Below are positions 28,101-40,100 of a stretch of 64,000 nucleotides of DNA, in pieces. Position 1 is the stretch's first letter; every line of letters starts with the position of its first letter. Made by a program: the position numbers and the translations under genes. Under the pieces are notes generated by a model. The model saw nothing but the letters and a program-made list of their open reading frames with translations, did not search any database and was not told the DNA's origin. Origin of the DNA: Perognathus longimembris pacificus (taxonomy: Eukaryota > Chordata > Mammalia > Rodentia > Heteromyidae); NCBI RefSeq assembly GCF_023159225.1, contig NC_063162.1, forward strand, positions 88,193,438-88,257,437, written 5' to 3'.

Positions 28101-31100
28101 TGGTAGAGAGTCAACAAAGATGAGTAAGAGTACAAAGCCCTGGATTCAAGTCTCAGTAATGGAAAAAGTAAATATGTGTACTTCTTTATTTTGCCAGTCC
28201 TGGGGCTTCAACTCAGCTCCTGAGAACTGTCCTTGGCTTCTGGCCGTTTTCTGTATATGTGGTACTAAGGAATCAAACCCAGGGTTTCATGTATACAAGG
28301 CAAGCATTCTACCACTAGGCCATACTCCCAGCCCCTAAATATGTGTACTTTTTAAAATGTACATTAATAGAGGCAGCAGGAATGAGACCTATGTGGGAGT
28401 CCTTAACTATTTTTGTGACATAGGCTCTCTTATCATTTGATGAAATATTTGTACTCTCTCAGAATGTCTGTCAATGTATAAAATGCATAGCATTATACAA
28501 AGAAATTATCTGTAATACAATTTAACACCTGGTTAAGAGCCAGTGGGCCTGAAAGAATATAACCAGAGGAGGCAGGGGAGATTCAAACTGTACATGCTCA
28601 AGGATCACCAACCATCACTACAAAATAAGAAGGGGAGGGAGCTGAGAATATGGTCTAGTGGTAGAGTGCTTGTCTCGTATACATGAAGCCTCGATTCCTC
28701 AGCACCACATATATAGAAAAGGCCAGAAGTGGTGCTGTGGCGCAAGTAGTAGAGTGCTAGCCTTGAGCAAAAAAGAAGCCAGGGACAGTGCTCAGGCCCT
28801 AAGTTCAAGCCCCACCCAGGACTGGCTAAATAAATAAGGGAGGGTGTTTTAATCCATAAGACAAAACAACAAAATGTCTAAGTTAACAAAAATATAGACA
28901 TAATAAAATTTTCAAAGCATAAAACTAGAAATATATTAGCCTAGTGCCAGTGGCTCATATCTGTAATACTAACTACTCTAGTGGCTGCGTTCTGAAGATG
29001 ATGGTTCAAAGCCAGCCAAGGCAGAAAAGCTGAGACTCTCATCTCCAATTAACCAGCAAAAAGCCAGAAGTAGAACTGTAGCTTAAGTGGTAGGGTGCCA
29101 GCCTTGAATAAACAAGCTTAGGGACAGTGCCCAAGCTCTGAATTCAAGCCCCAGGACCAGCACCAAAAAAAAAAAAAAAAAAAAAAAAGAAACAGAAGTA
29201 AGAATTAATGGCACATGCTTGTATTCCCAGCACACTGGAGATTTACACAAGATGAACACAAGTTCAAAGACAGTCTGGGCTACATTGCAAGACCCTGTCT
29301 CAAAACAAAAGAATCAAAAGGCTTATATCAGGGGCTGGGGATATGGCCTAGTGGCAAGAGTGCCTGCCTCATATACATGAGGCCCTGGGTTCGATTCCCC
29401 AGCACCACATATACAGAAAACGGCCAGAAGTGGCGCTGTGGCTCAAGCGGCAGAGTGCTAGCCTTGAGCAAAAAGAAGCCAGGGACAGTGCTCAGGCCCT
29501 GAGTCCAAGCCCCAGGACTGGCCAAAAAAAAAAAAAAAAAGGCTTATATCAAAAGGCTTAAACTGACCAAGAATATCAAAACAAATAGCAAATGTGCTCC
29601 AAAAGGTCATCACCAAGTAAAATCAAGCAAACCAACAAACTCAAAATGTAATTCTCTGATGTATATCAAATTAAGAATTTGATTAAGCATAGATTAAATA
29701 GTTTTCTGATTAACAGCTTACCTACAAAAAAAATTAGTTGGAATCCTACTACACTATTGGTGGGAGTATAAACTTGTTCAAAGCAGTGTGGAAGTTCCTC
29801 AAAAGGCTAAACATAGAGCTCCCCTACAACCCAGCAACACTGTTTTTGGATATTTACCCAAAGGATTACAAGCAAGACCACACTAAAGCTACCAGCACAA
29901 CTATGTTCATCACAGCACAATTTACTATACAATTTACAATATGGAACCAACCCAGATGCCCCTCAGTAGATGAATGGATCAAGAAAATGTGGTACATATA
30001 TACAATGGAATTCTATGCTTCTATCAGAAAGAATGGCACTGCCCCATCCATAAGGAAATGGAAAGACTTGGAAAAAAAATCATACTAAATGAAGTGAGCC
30101 AGACCCAAAGAAACATAGACTCTATGGTTTCCCTCATTGATAATAATTAATACAGGTCTAAGATAGTCCTAGAAGAAGATCACAATAGCTCAAGAACTAG
30201 TACATATGAACACATAAGATGATGCTAAGTGAGATGAACTCCAACTTATGGAAATAAGTGGCTTATCATTGTTGTTGTTATTTTCAATGTGAAATTATGC
30301 CATTTTGTTTTGTCTTTCTTCCCCATGTTTTTGCCCCTGTCGTCATTGCAACTGATATTGGTACCCTGGGTATTGTATATATGTTTATCAGAACTAGGGA
30401 AGGGAAGGGGAACATCAAAATAGAGTGACAAAGGGTAAAAGGCAAACCAATGCAACAGCAATACTTAAAAGACAATATGTTATAAACCAACTGTACAACT
30501 GGGGAGGACGGAATTGGGAAGGGGCAAAGGGGGGCAGAAAAACAAGGAAGTAACAAGTTTGATAAGAAATGTACTCACTGCCTTACATGTAAACTATAAC
30601 TCCTCTGTACATCATTTTGACAATAAATTAATTTTAAAAAACAACAAAAATAATTTTGTTTCAACTACTGTTTTCAAATTACTACCCAAAACTAAAAGAC
30701 AACTGTTACCCTTAATAAATTTTTAAAAAATATTGCTGGAATATGTGAATTTGTTTTTTCTTCTGATACTAAGAGTATTGAAGCAGTCTCAAATTAGCTA
30801 GGCAAGCACTCTTGACAGTTGAGGTTGAGTCATGCCCCTTAGTAACTGGAATTTTAGTATATCAAGAACCTGTTTATTTGGTCAGTATAAAAATTCAGAT
30901 GAATTAACACTCTACTTTCTGTGAAGTTCAAATGACCTAAAACTGAACGGTACACACATCCTTGCTTAGAATTTACATGGAAATATGACTATTAGATGTG
31001 TTCTCTAAAGTCATATTCCTTTTCCTTATAGACATCAATCACAATCAGTAGAATCTCCATGACTCACATATATCCAGATTCGGGCTGGGGATATGGCCTA

Positions 31101-34100
31101 GTGGCAAGAGTGCCTGCCTCATATACATGAGGCCCTGGGTTCGATTCCCCAGCACCACATATACAGAAAATGGCCAGAAGTGGCGCTGTGGCTCAAGTGG
31201 CAGAGTGCTAGCCTTGAGCAAAAAGAAGCCAGGGACAGTGCTCAGGCCTTGAGTCCAAGCCCCAGGACTGGCAAAAAAAAAAACATATATCCAGATTCTA
31301 AAAGTAAAATTAAATCGAGTTCTCATTTCTAACTAGGAATGAGAATGACAATGTAAATGATACATAGGCCTGTTATACTGTACTCTGCCATAAACATTTG
31401 CATCAAATATACTTTGGGAAATATCAAACATTTCATTTTTGTCATGAGAACACATGAACTTGAAGAAACACATTTGACAGCCAAGTGCTAGTAGCTCATG
31501 CCTATAATCCTAGCTACCAGGAAATTCTAAGCAATTTATCATGGTTCGAAGCCAGCCCAGGTAGGAAAATCCATGAGATTCTTGTCTCCAATTAAGAACC
31601 AAAAAGTAGGAAGTGGAGCTGTAGCTCCAGTGGCAGAGTGCTAGCCTTGAGCACTCAGGGAAAGGCTCAGGGACCGCACCCAGATCCACATGCCCAGCTT
31701 GACCTCTGGACCTATGCCCTGTCCCTGAGCAGGCTAGCACTCTACCGCTAAAGCCACAGCACCATGTCCAGCTTTTTTTGGTGCTTAACTGGAGATAAGA
31801 ATCTCAGGAACTTTCCTGCCTAGTCTAACTTCAAACTGTGATCCTCAGATCTCAGCCTTCTGAGTAGCTAGGATTACAAGCATGAGTCATTAGCATGTGG
31901 CTTAATTACTCTTATCTGGTCATCAAGAATGATTGATTACCTACCAAATATAAGCACAAATACATAATTTCTTTTGAGGCATTCTAGTTTGTTCCAGTAT
32001 AAGGTTCAAATCCAGGACCTTGCACATACTATGCAAATTCTCTATCGTTGAGCTACCTCCTGTGATTTTATAATTCATTATTTTTCACTAATTTAGATAA
32101 GCTGTGTTTGTTCAGAGATGAGGACCAAACTCTGGGCCTCCTCCACTGAGCTAAATGCCTAGCCCCTCAGATAAGCTTTTATATTAAACATATTACAATA
32201 TATTTAACATTTTTAGGCATATTTACTTTCACTAACAAAAATCTCAAAAATCTGTGACTTACCTGATCAAACTGGGTAACTTCTTGACCAGAAGGAATCT
32301 GTAGTCCCCACAGTCTATACTTTTTGGCAACACTAGAAAACTGCAGTTCCAAAGGAATTTCTACAATATCAGATCGGTTCAGAATTTCAGTATTTCCATA
32401 GTCAATGTACCTTACCAGACACTAGAAAAAAGCAGACAAATACTGAGCCCAGATTAAACATCTCCAAGAAAAGCACAAACATAAGTCTATGACACTTTTG
32501 AGTCTCTTATTTCTCCTAATGTTAAAAATCAATCAACATTCTGAAGTTCAAGCTAGAAACAATAAAATCTTACAACTTGTGGGTATGGACAGAAGGGAAA
32601 AACAGAGTGAGGGAAGAATGACATTCTTCATAAAAAAAGGTACTCATTACCTAACTTATGTAACTGTACCCATCTGTACATCACCTTTACAGTAACAATA
32701 AATTTATATATATAGATATATAACAGACAATCATGTCAGAAAAATAAAAATAGAAATAAAACATAAAAATGAAGTTTAATAACTTCCTGTAATGAAATTA
32801 AAACTGTTCTGCTAGATAGACCTTGGACTTATCAAATTCACCTTTACCCAACTCATCTGTTTTAAATTTTTAAGAAAAGTTTAAGTCAAATACCAATTTA
32901 CACCTAATTTAAAAACTTAAAGTAAATCCAAAACAAAATGCAAAATATATTCTCTCATTGTCAAATTATGGGAAAAAGTAGTAGTAGGTAGATGAAACCA
33001 AGATACACCATTATGTGTGACAATAGTAAATAACAAGATTGTTTTTAAAAAGATAATTAGAACATTAAGGTGCTTCACCTTATGACTTTATTACATCAAG
33101 AAAATATACACATATAACATATATTATAAAAATTATAGTTTTAAGTCCAGAAAGCAGATAACAGAAAAACTACTAGAGGAAAGTCCACAGAAATGTTTTC
33201 ACACATCTTGCAATATTCAATTTCCACCAAACAGCTACTCAGAATCTCATTTCCCCAAAATCCCCTTAAACTATTCCACAAGATCTCAATGTAAAAAAAT
33301 TAAATAAAGCCAGGCACCAAGTGGCTACAATTCTAGCTACTTAGAAGGCTGAGATCCAGACAGTCAATGTTCAAAGCCAGCTCGGGAAGAAAAGTCTGTG
33401 AGACTCCATCTCCAAAATAACCAGCTGAAGGCTTAGCCCAAGTGTAGAGCGCCATCCAAGTAGAGCAAGTGAAATGCTCTGCATTCAAACCCCAGTACCA
33501 GGAGGAAAACACACTGAAAATTTTTATCACATTTAACTGAGACATTAAGAAAAGCTGCAAAATCAGTCTCTCACCCTCCCTCCCTCTCTCTCTCTCTCTC
33601 CTCTCTCTCACTCCTCTCTTTCCTCCTTCCTCCATCCTCCCTCCTCCCTCCTCCCTCTCCCTTCTCCCTGCCTTTGGGGCTTGAACTCAGGGACTAGGAG
33701 CTGTTCCTGAGCTCTTTTGCTTAAGACTAGCAATCTACCACTTTGAGACACAGCCACAGTTTTTGAGTGGCTAAATGAAGGTAGAGTCTCATGGGGATTT
33801 TTGTTCCTGAGCTGGCTTTGAACAGTGATCAGCAGATGTCAGCCTCCTGATTACAGGCATCAAACACCAGTGCCCAGCTCAAATCAGCCTTTTATTACTG
33901 ACAATATCCATGACTAAGGCAAAGGATATATTATATTCCGGATCAAATGTACTTACCCCATTCATCAATCTTAATAAAACGAACCTTTAAATTTTCTCAT
34001 TACAGAAAACCAAACATAATGAGTAAGAACAGAGGAACAAAGAACTAATCATCCAAAAAGAATCCACAAATTATGTCTATTGTTAGGTAATCTGTGGTAT

Positions 34101-37100
34101 TCCCAAATCTATGTTTTTAAGCAATTGATTTTTCATGTTGTGAAATTTTAAAATGTTTTAATCAACTTATAAATTCATTAAACCAGCCCTATTATTACTT
34201 TGAGAAAATAAACAATGACACATATTTCCTGCCTTTTCATCATTGATGACTTTCAGTACTTTGCATCTGTACCAACACTTATCTTCAGAAAACAATCCTC
34301 CATAAATCTATGAGGAAAAGAAAGAGCATTATTTAACTTTAGAATGAAAAAGTCATACTAAATAGATCACAACAAAAGTCAAAACTTATTAAGCACCTAA
34401 TATGTGTAAATGAATACATATAATTATGTTGTATAATTATATGTATTCATTATATACTTACTCAATTCTAACAACTAAAAGGCAGGTAACTTTGTACTTG
34501 GTTTTCACCACTACATACCTACATACTTCATGTTATAAACTAGCATACAGCTACACCAAAATTCAAACTTCTAACTTCAAAATCTATTATGCTACTCTGC
34601 TTCTTGGGGAAAAAAAAGACATAAGGTATAAAACAAACAAAGTTCAGATCAGTGCAGGCTCACTGCAACCACGCTATTCAGTAGATGAAAATTTGAAAGG
34701 CTGTAGGTCTTGGTCAGCTCAGGCAAAAAAAAGCTAGTAAATCCCATGTCAACAAAGAAAGCTGGGGCGGCAGGTCATACCTGTCACCCCAGATGCATAA
34801 GAGGCCTAAGTAGAAGGATCTATGCCCAGGCCAGACAAGGCAAAAAACATAAATCCCTACATGAAAAAATTAAGTAAAAAGGACTAGAGACATGGATCAA
34901 ATGTTTTTACAGTTTACCTCCAGACAGAACCTTCATAAATGAAGATTAGTATCTTTATATGAGTCCCCAAATTAAAGGGGATCCAGCAGCTTATTTGCCC
35001 CTTCTGCCATTTGGAGATATATGAAAGTACAAGTTGGTGCCAGATGCTCACTGGAACTGAGCTTGGACTTCCTTTCCAGTGTAGAGGCTTAGTCTGTTTG
35101 AACTGCTATAATAAAATACCTTAAACTGAGTATTTGAATAGGTAGATCATAACGAGGATATGGATAAGAATTTTTTAAAAATACTTAACCCCCACACTCA
35201 GCAGAGGAATAAAATTAAAATCACAATATACCATTACACACCCACTAAAATGACTAAAACTAAAAATACCAGCAATGGGCTGGGGATATGGCCTAGTGGC
35301 AAGAGTGCCTGCCTCATATACATGAGGCCCTGGGTTCGATTCCCCAGCACCACATATACAGAAAATGGCCAGAAGTGGCGCTGTGGCTCAAGTGGCAGAG
35401 TGCTAGCCTTGAGCAAAAGAGAAGCCAGGGACAGTGCTCAGGCCCTGAGTCCAAGCCCCAGGACTGGCCAAAAAAAAAAAAATACCAGCAATGCAAAGGG
35501 TTGATCAAGACATGAGAGGACAGGAATTCTCATACATTGCTGAGATGTAATGTATAGTAAGGATGTAAACTGGTTCAACACTTGCAAAACAAAAGCAACT
35601 AAAACATGCTTAGCCAATGACTTATCTTCTATTTTTACATATATGAGTAAAATGAATGAGTCAACATGTCCAGTAGGTTTAAGGATTTCAAACCATTTTT
35701 CATTCTCATTAACCAAAACCAGCAAATAATCTGATCAAGAAAAAAAATACTAAATCGTGTACATTTGTACACAGAAATACTGCATAGCTTGGGAAAAAAT
35801 GACCAATACACAATAGTATGAAACTAAGAAATTATACTGGGCAAAAGAAATCAGTCTTAAACAATGAAGTGCATACTAGAATGACTACCACTGTTACAGA
35901 GACTACTGGCTAAGAACTGACTGTAAAAGTGTCCTGAGAAAAATTTCTAAGATAATTCGCCCACATCTTGACCTGAGGGGTTAGTTATGTGGATATATAT
36001 GCCTATGTAAAATTTAATCAACCAACTATATACTTAATATCTTAGATGAACATATTACCTAACGTTATATGCTGATAAAAAAGAAGAAAGAGTTTGGGAA
36101 TGTGGCTTGGTGATAAGAGTGCTTACCTAGCATGCATGAAGCCCTGGGTTTAATTCCCCAGTACCACATAAACAGAAGTGGTAATGTGGCTCATGTGGTA
36201 GAGTGCTAGCCTTGAGCAAAAGAAGCTCAGGGACAAAGCTCTGTATCTGTACCAACCACCTATGTCCCTCACTTTTAATCTGTACAACGGAAACTGCATT
36301 CATTAAACAGCTCCTTTCCATTCCAACTTTCTCCCTCTACCCCAGGTAACTATTTTGTCTCTGCTTTTGACTACTCTATAAGTAGAATTTATTAGTGAGC
36401 ATAATATTAATGTAAGTATAATCATACGATTTATTTTGTCTTAGTTTACTTAGCATGATGTCTTCAATGTTGTAATTTGTCAGAATTTCTTTCCTTTTTA
36501 AGGCAAATAATATCAGGATATTCTTTTTTTTTTTCAGTACTAAACTCAGGACTTTGTGCTTGTTAGGCACTCTACAACTTGAGCTTCATCTTAAACTATC
36601 TGTCCATACTTCTAAATGACTAAATTTACTCTGGTGTAGCTAGTACAAATTCTAAGTATCACAAGGTACCAGTAGCTCACACCTGTAATCCTAGCTACTT
36701 AGGAGAATGAGCCCAGGTCCTAAGCTCAAGCACCAAGACCAGCAGAAAAAAAAAAAAAGAAGTATCTGCTTCTTCCTTTCAAACAGGATTCAAAATCTTT
36801 TTTTTTTTAATTTTTGCCAGTCGTAGGCCTTGGACTCAGGGCCTGAGCACTGTCCCTGCCTTCTTTTTGCTCAAGGCTAGCACTCTGCCACTTGAGCCAC
36901 AGCACCACTTCTGGCCATTTTCTATATATGTGGTGCTGGGGAATTGAACCCAGGGCTTCATGTATATGAGGCAAGCACTCTTGCCACTAGACCATATTCC
37001 CAGCCCAGGATTCAAATTCTAAAAACTATAAAAACCAAGATGTAGGAAAACTAGCAAGTAGGATGAAATCCCTTTGTCAAAGAATATGACTCACCTTCTT

Positions 37101-40100
37101 TGAATCAAGATTCCCAAAAACTGAATTGGCATGAGGACAAACTTCTGACAGAAAAGAACCAATCTTTATAATATCCTTATTTCTATTGATACTCTAGGAA
37201 TAAGGAAAAAGAGAAAGCCTAAAATTTAGCAAAACTTTATTTTATAATGTCATATAATAAAGAGTTGTTCTAAACTTTAAATTTACAAATTTCTGGAGCA
37301 TTAGAAATTGAGTCAAATTCTGTCAATGAGTTAAATGAGTTCTGTTAAATGAGTTCTTATAAGAAATGAGATAAGTCTATAAAAAGTTTACTTCCTAATG
37401 AGTTCAAATACTTGGAATTTAACCAAGATACCAAATATTATTGAACTGCATTAAGCAAGTTCCTTGGAAGCCAGTTGATTTCAGTGCTAGAAAATAAAAG
37501 AAGAATCCTGGAATTTATGAAAGCAAAGTGCTAAAAAAAAAAGACATTTAAAAGTCAAGTAGCCAATCTGTGTTCTTTGGCCAATTTTTGCCTTAATAGT
37601 CAGAGGTGAATAATTTAAAGAAAAATAATGCTAGCATTAGGTTATAACTCGTGAAATAAATATCCAAATCTATATTAACATAAATTATCAAATAAGACGT
37701 AAATAAAAACAATAAATGCAGCAGAAATAAGAATTAAAAATTATCAGTCAAGTGCTATAGCAATAAATACTAAAATTTGTGGGTTAAAAATAGAAGAGAA
37801 GGGGCTGGGAATATGGCCTAGTGGCAAGAGCGCTTGCCTCCTACACATGAAGCTCTGGGTTCGATTCCCCAGCACCACATATATGGAAAACGGCCAGAAG
37901 GGGCGCTGTGGCTCAAGTGGCAGAGTGCTAGCCTTGAGCGGGAAGAAGTCAGGGATGGTGCTCAGGCCATGAGTTCAAGGCCCAGGACTGGCCAAAAAAA
38001 AAAAAAAATAGAAGAGAAACAAGATTATACAGTCCCTATAGTAGCTCTCCTCAAAACATTTATTACTAGTGACAAAAAAAATTGTTAATAACAAAGCAAA
38101 AATATTTAACCATAGTTAAAAAAAAAACAAGCTACCATTTTAACCAAGTAGATCATGGCTGATGACAAGATATGGTGACATCATAAATCCCCAATATGAA
38201 GCACTAAGAACACACATTACTTCTGTGTATTCTTGCTAATCAGTTTGAGAAATCAAATAAGCACAAATGAAGTTATACCCTATAAAATTACTAGTAATCA
38301 TCAAAAGTCATAAAATACAAGGAAAATTTAATAAAGTATTTACTAAGATACATAACTTAGTTTCGAATCTTAGACTAGAGACAAGAACAGAAAAAAGTCT
38401 GGTAAGACTTGAATAAAGACTATAATTTAGTTAATAGTATTGTACAAATGTTAATTTCATAGCTTTGATTATCTTGTTAATCATTATATATAACCTCTTT
38501 TAAGAAGGCAGCACTTTTGGTGCTTAACTTTGCATTTAAAATCAAATGCACTTATCTGAATTGCAGCCTACCAATGAAAATTGTTTCATTAGTGCTTCAA
38601 ATTTTGCAATAACAAAAATACTGTACCTCAAATTAAAATATAAGCCATTAGAGAAAAAAAGAGTGAATTTCCTTTATCCTCTTCCTGAACGATATCTAGA
38701 AATATGATGGTTTTTTTCCTGTCTTTATTCCCTTCACAACTGACCACATTAGAGTAGCAAAAAGTTTTCAAGACACCTCTATGAACTAGTACAGAGCACT
38801 CAGAAGGGTCCAGTGTTTGACATACCATCATGGGCTTTCCTAATAGTTCCAAGGAAACTTTAGAAAGGGCTTTTCCCAATCACATGCTAATAAAATTGTT
38901 TACAGTTATAGAAAGAGGGCTGGAAAAGCACCAAATTTTTCCATCTAGTGTGTGCCTAGGCAAACTTCAAATGGCTCCTGCTAGAAAACTTAAAGCCTTT
39001 AGGAGATTGTCTAAAACAGTGATTCTACATATATTAAACGTGTCCTGACAAGATTAAAGTTCCTTCCTTACAGTAGAAGAGAAAATCATTGTGAATGTGT
39101 TGAAGGAACAGTCAAAAACCTGAATTTTTAAAAAAATAAAAGGTTTTATTGAGTAGGAAAAAAAAGAGATTGATTTTTAAGAAACAATCTTATAAGAGAC
39201 CCCTAGATGGAGCTATAAGTTCAAAAGCTCATTTTTATGTCAATTTTGCTTATTTTCCTTTTAATAACTCAGGTATATTATAAGCCTACCACATAGTTTT
39301 CAACTGTAGCCAAATTAAACATAAATCTTTAATTATAGTTTGTGCTGCATAACAGAAATCGAGTGTTAAAAATGATGATGTTTTTTTTCCCCCCTGGGTT
39401 TGTTTCTGGTTTTGTTTTGTTGAAGACTTCAGTTAGGGAAGGAAAAGGAAGAGGAAGGAGAAACCAACCAAACTACTATTTACCTGGGCCCAAAATGTCA
39501 CTGCATCTTCTACATGACTTCCAACCACATCTTCAACTAAAACCAAATCAAATGCAAGGAAATTCTGAGATTATTCAGTGTCATTGAGTTCTTACACCTC
39601 CAAATAATTTTTAGTGTCAATACCTTTATTGTAATGTGTATCTTCATCCACTTGGACAATCCCTGAAAGACTAAAACAAATCAATACTTTAAGTTAGGTT
39701 GTAATAATCCATCTATATAACAACAAATAAAGACTAACCCACTGAATGTTTAAGTTATTAAAATGTGTTTTAGCCAGATGCTGATGGCTCGTACCTGTAA
39801 TACTAACTACTCAGGGAGGCTGAGTGAAAGATGTGGTCAAAGCTAGCCCAAGTAGGAAAATCTTAATTCATCTCCAATTAACAAAATGCCAGAAGGGAAG
39901 CTGTGGCTCAGTGCTAGAAAGTGGAAAGTGCACAAAAGTTAAGGGATAGCACCGAAGCCCCGAGTTCAAGGCCTCAGAACACACACAAACACACAGAACC
40001 AGACTAGAGATATGGCTCAAGTGGTAGCATACCAACTGAGCAAGCAACCAAACAGGTTTCAAATAAAATAATTAAAAGGCATTAAAACTAAAGATGCGGG

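Noticed and set aside
29738..30088. 116-codon plus-strand ORF as a host gene
   Set aside because: It is the C-terminal end of L1 ORF2, followed by the L1 3'UTR.
38628..39048. Pair of overlapping opposite-strand ORFs as a nested gene or transposase
   Set aside because: Neither has a motif I recognise. Kept only as an unidentified intron stretch.
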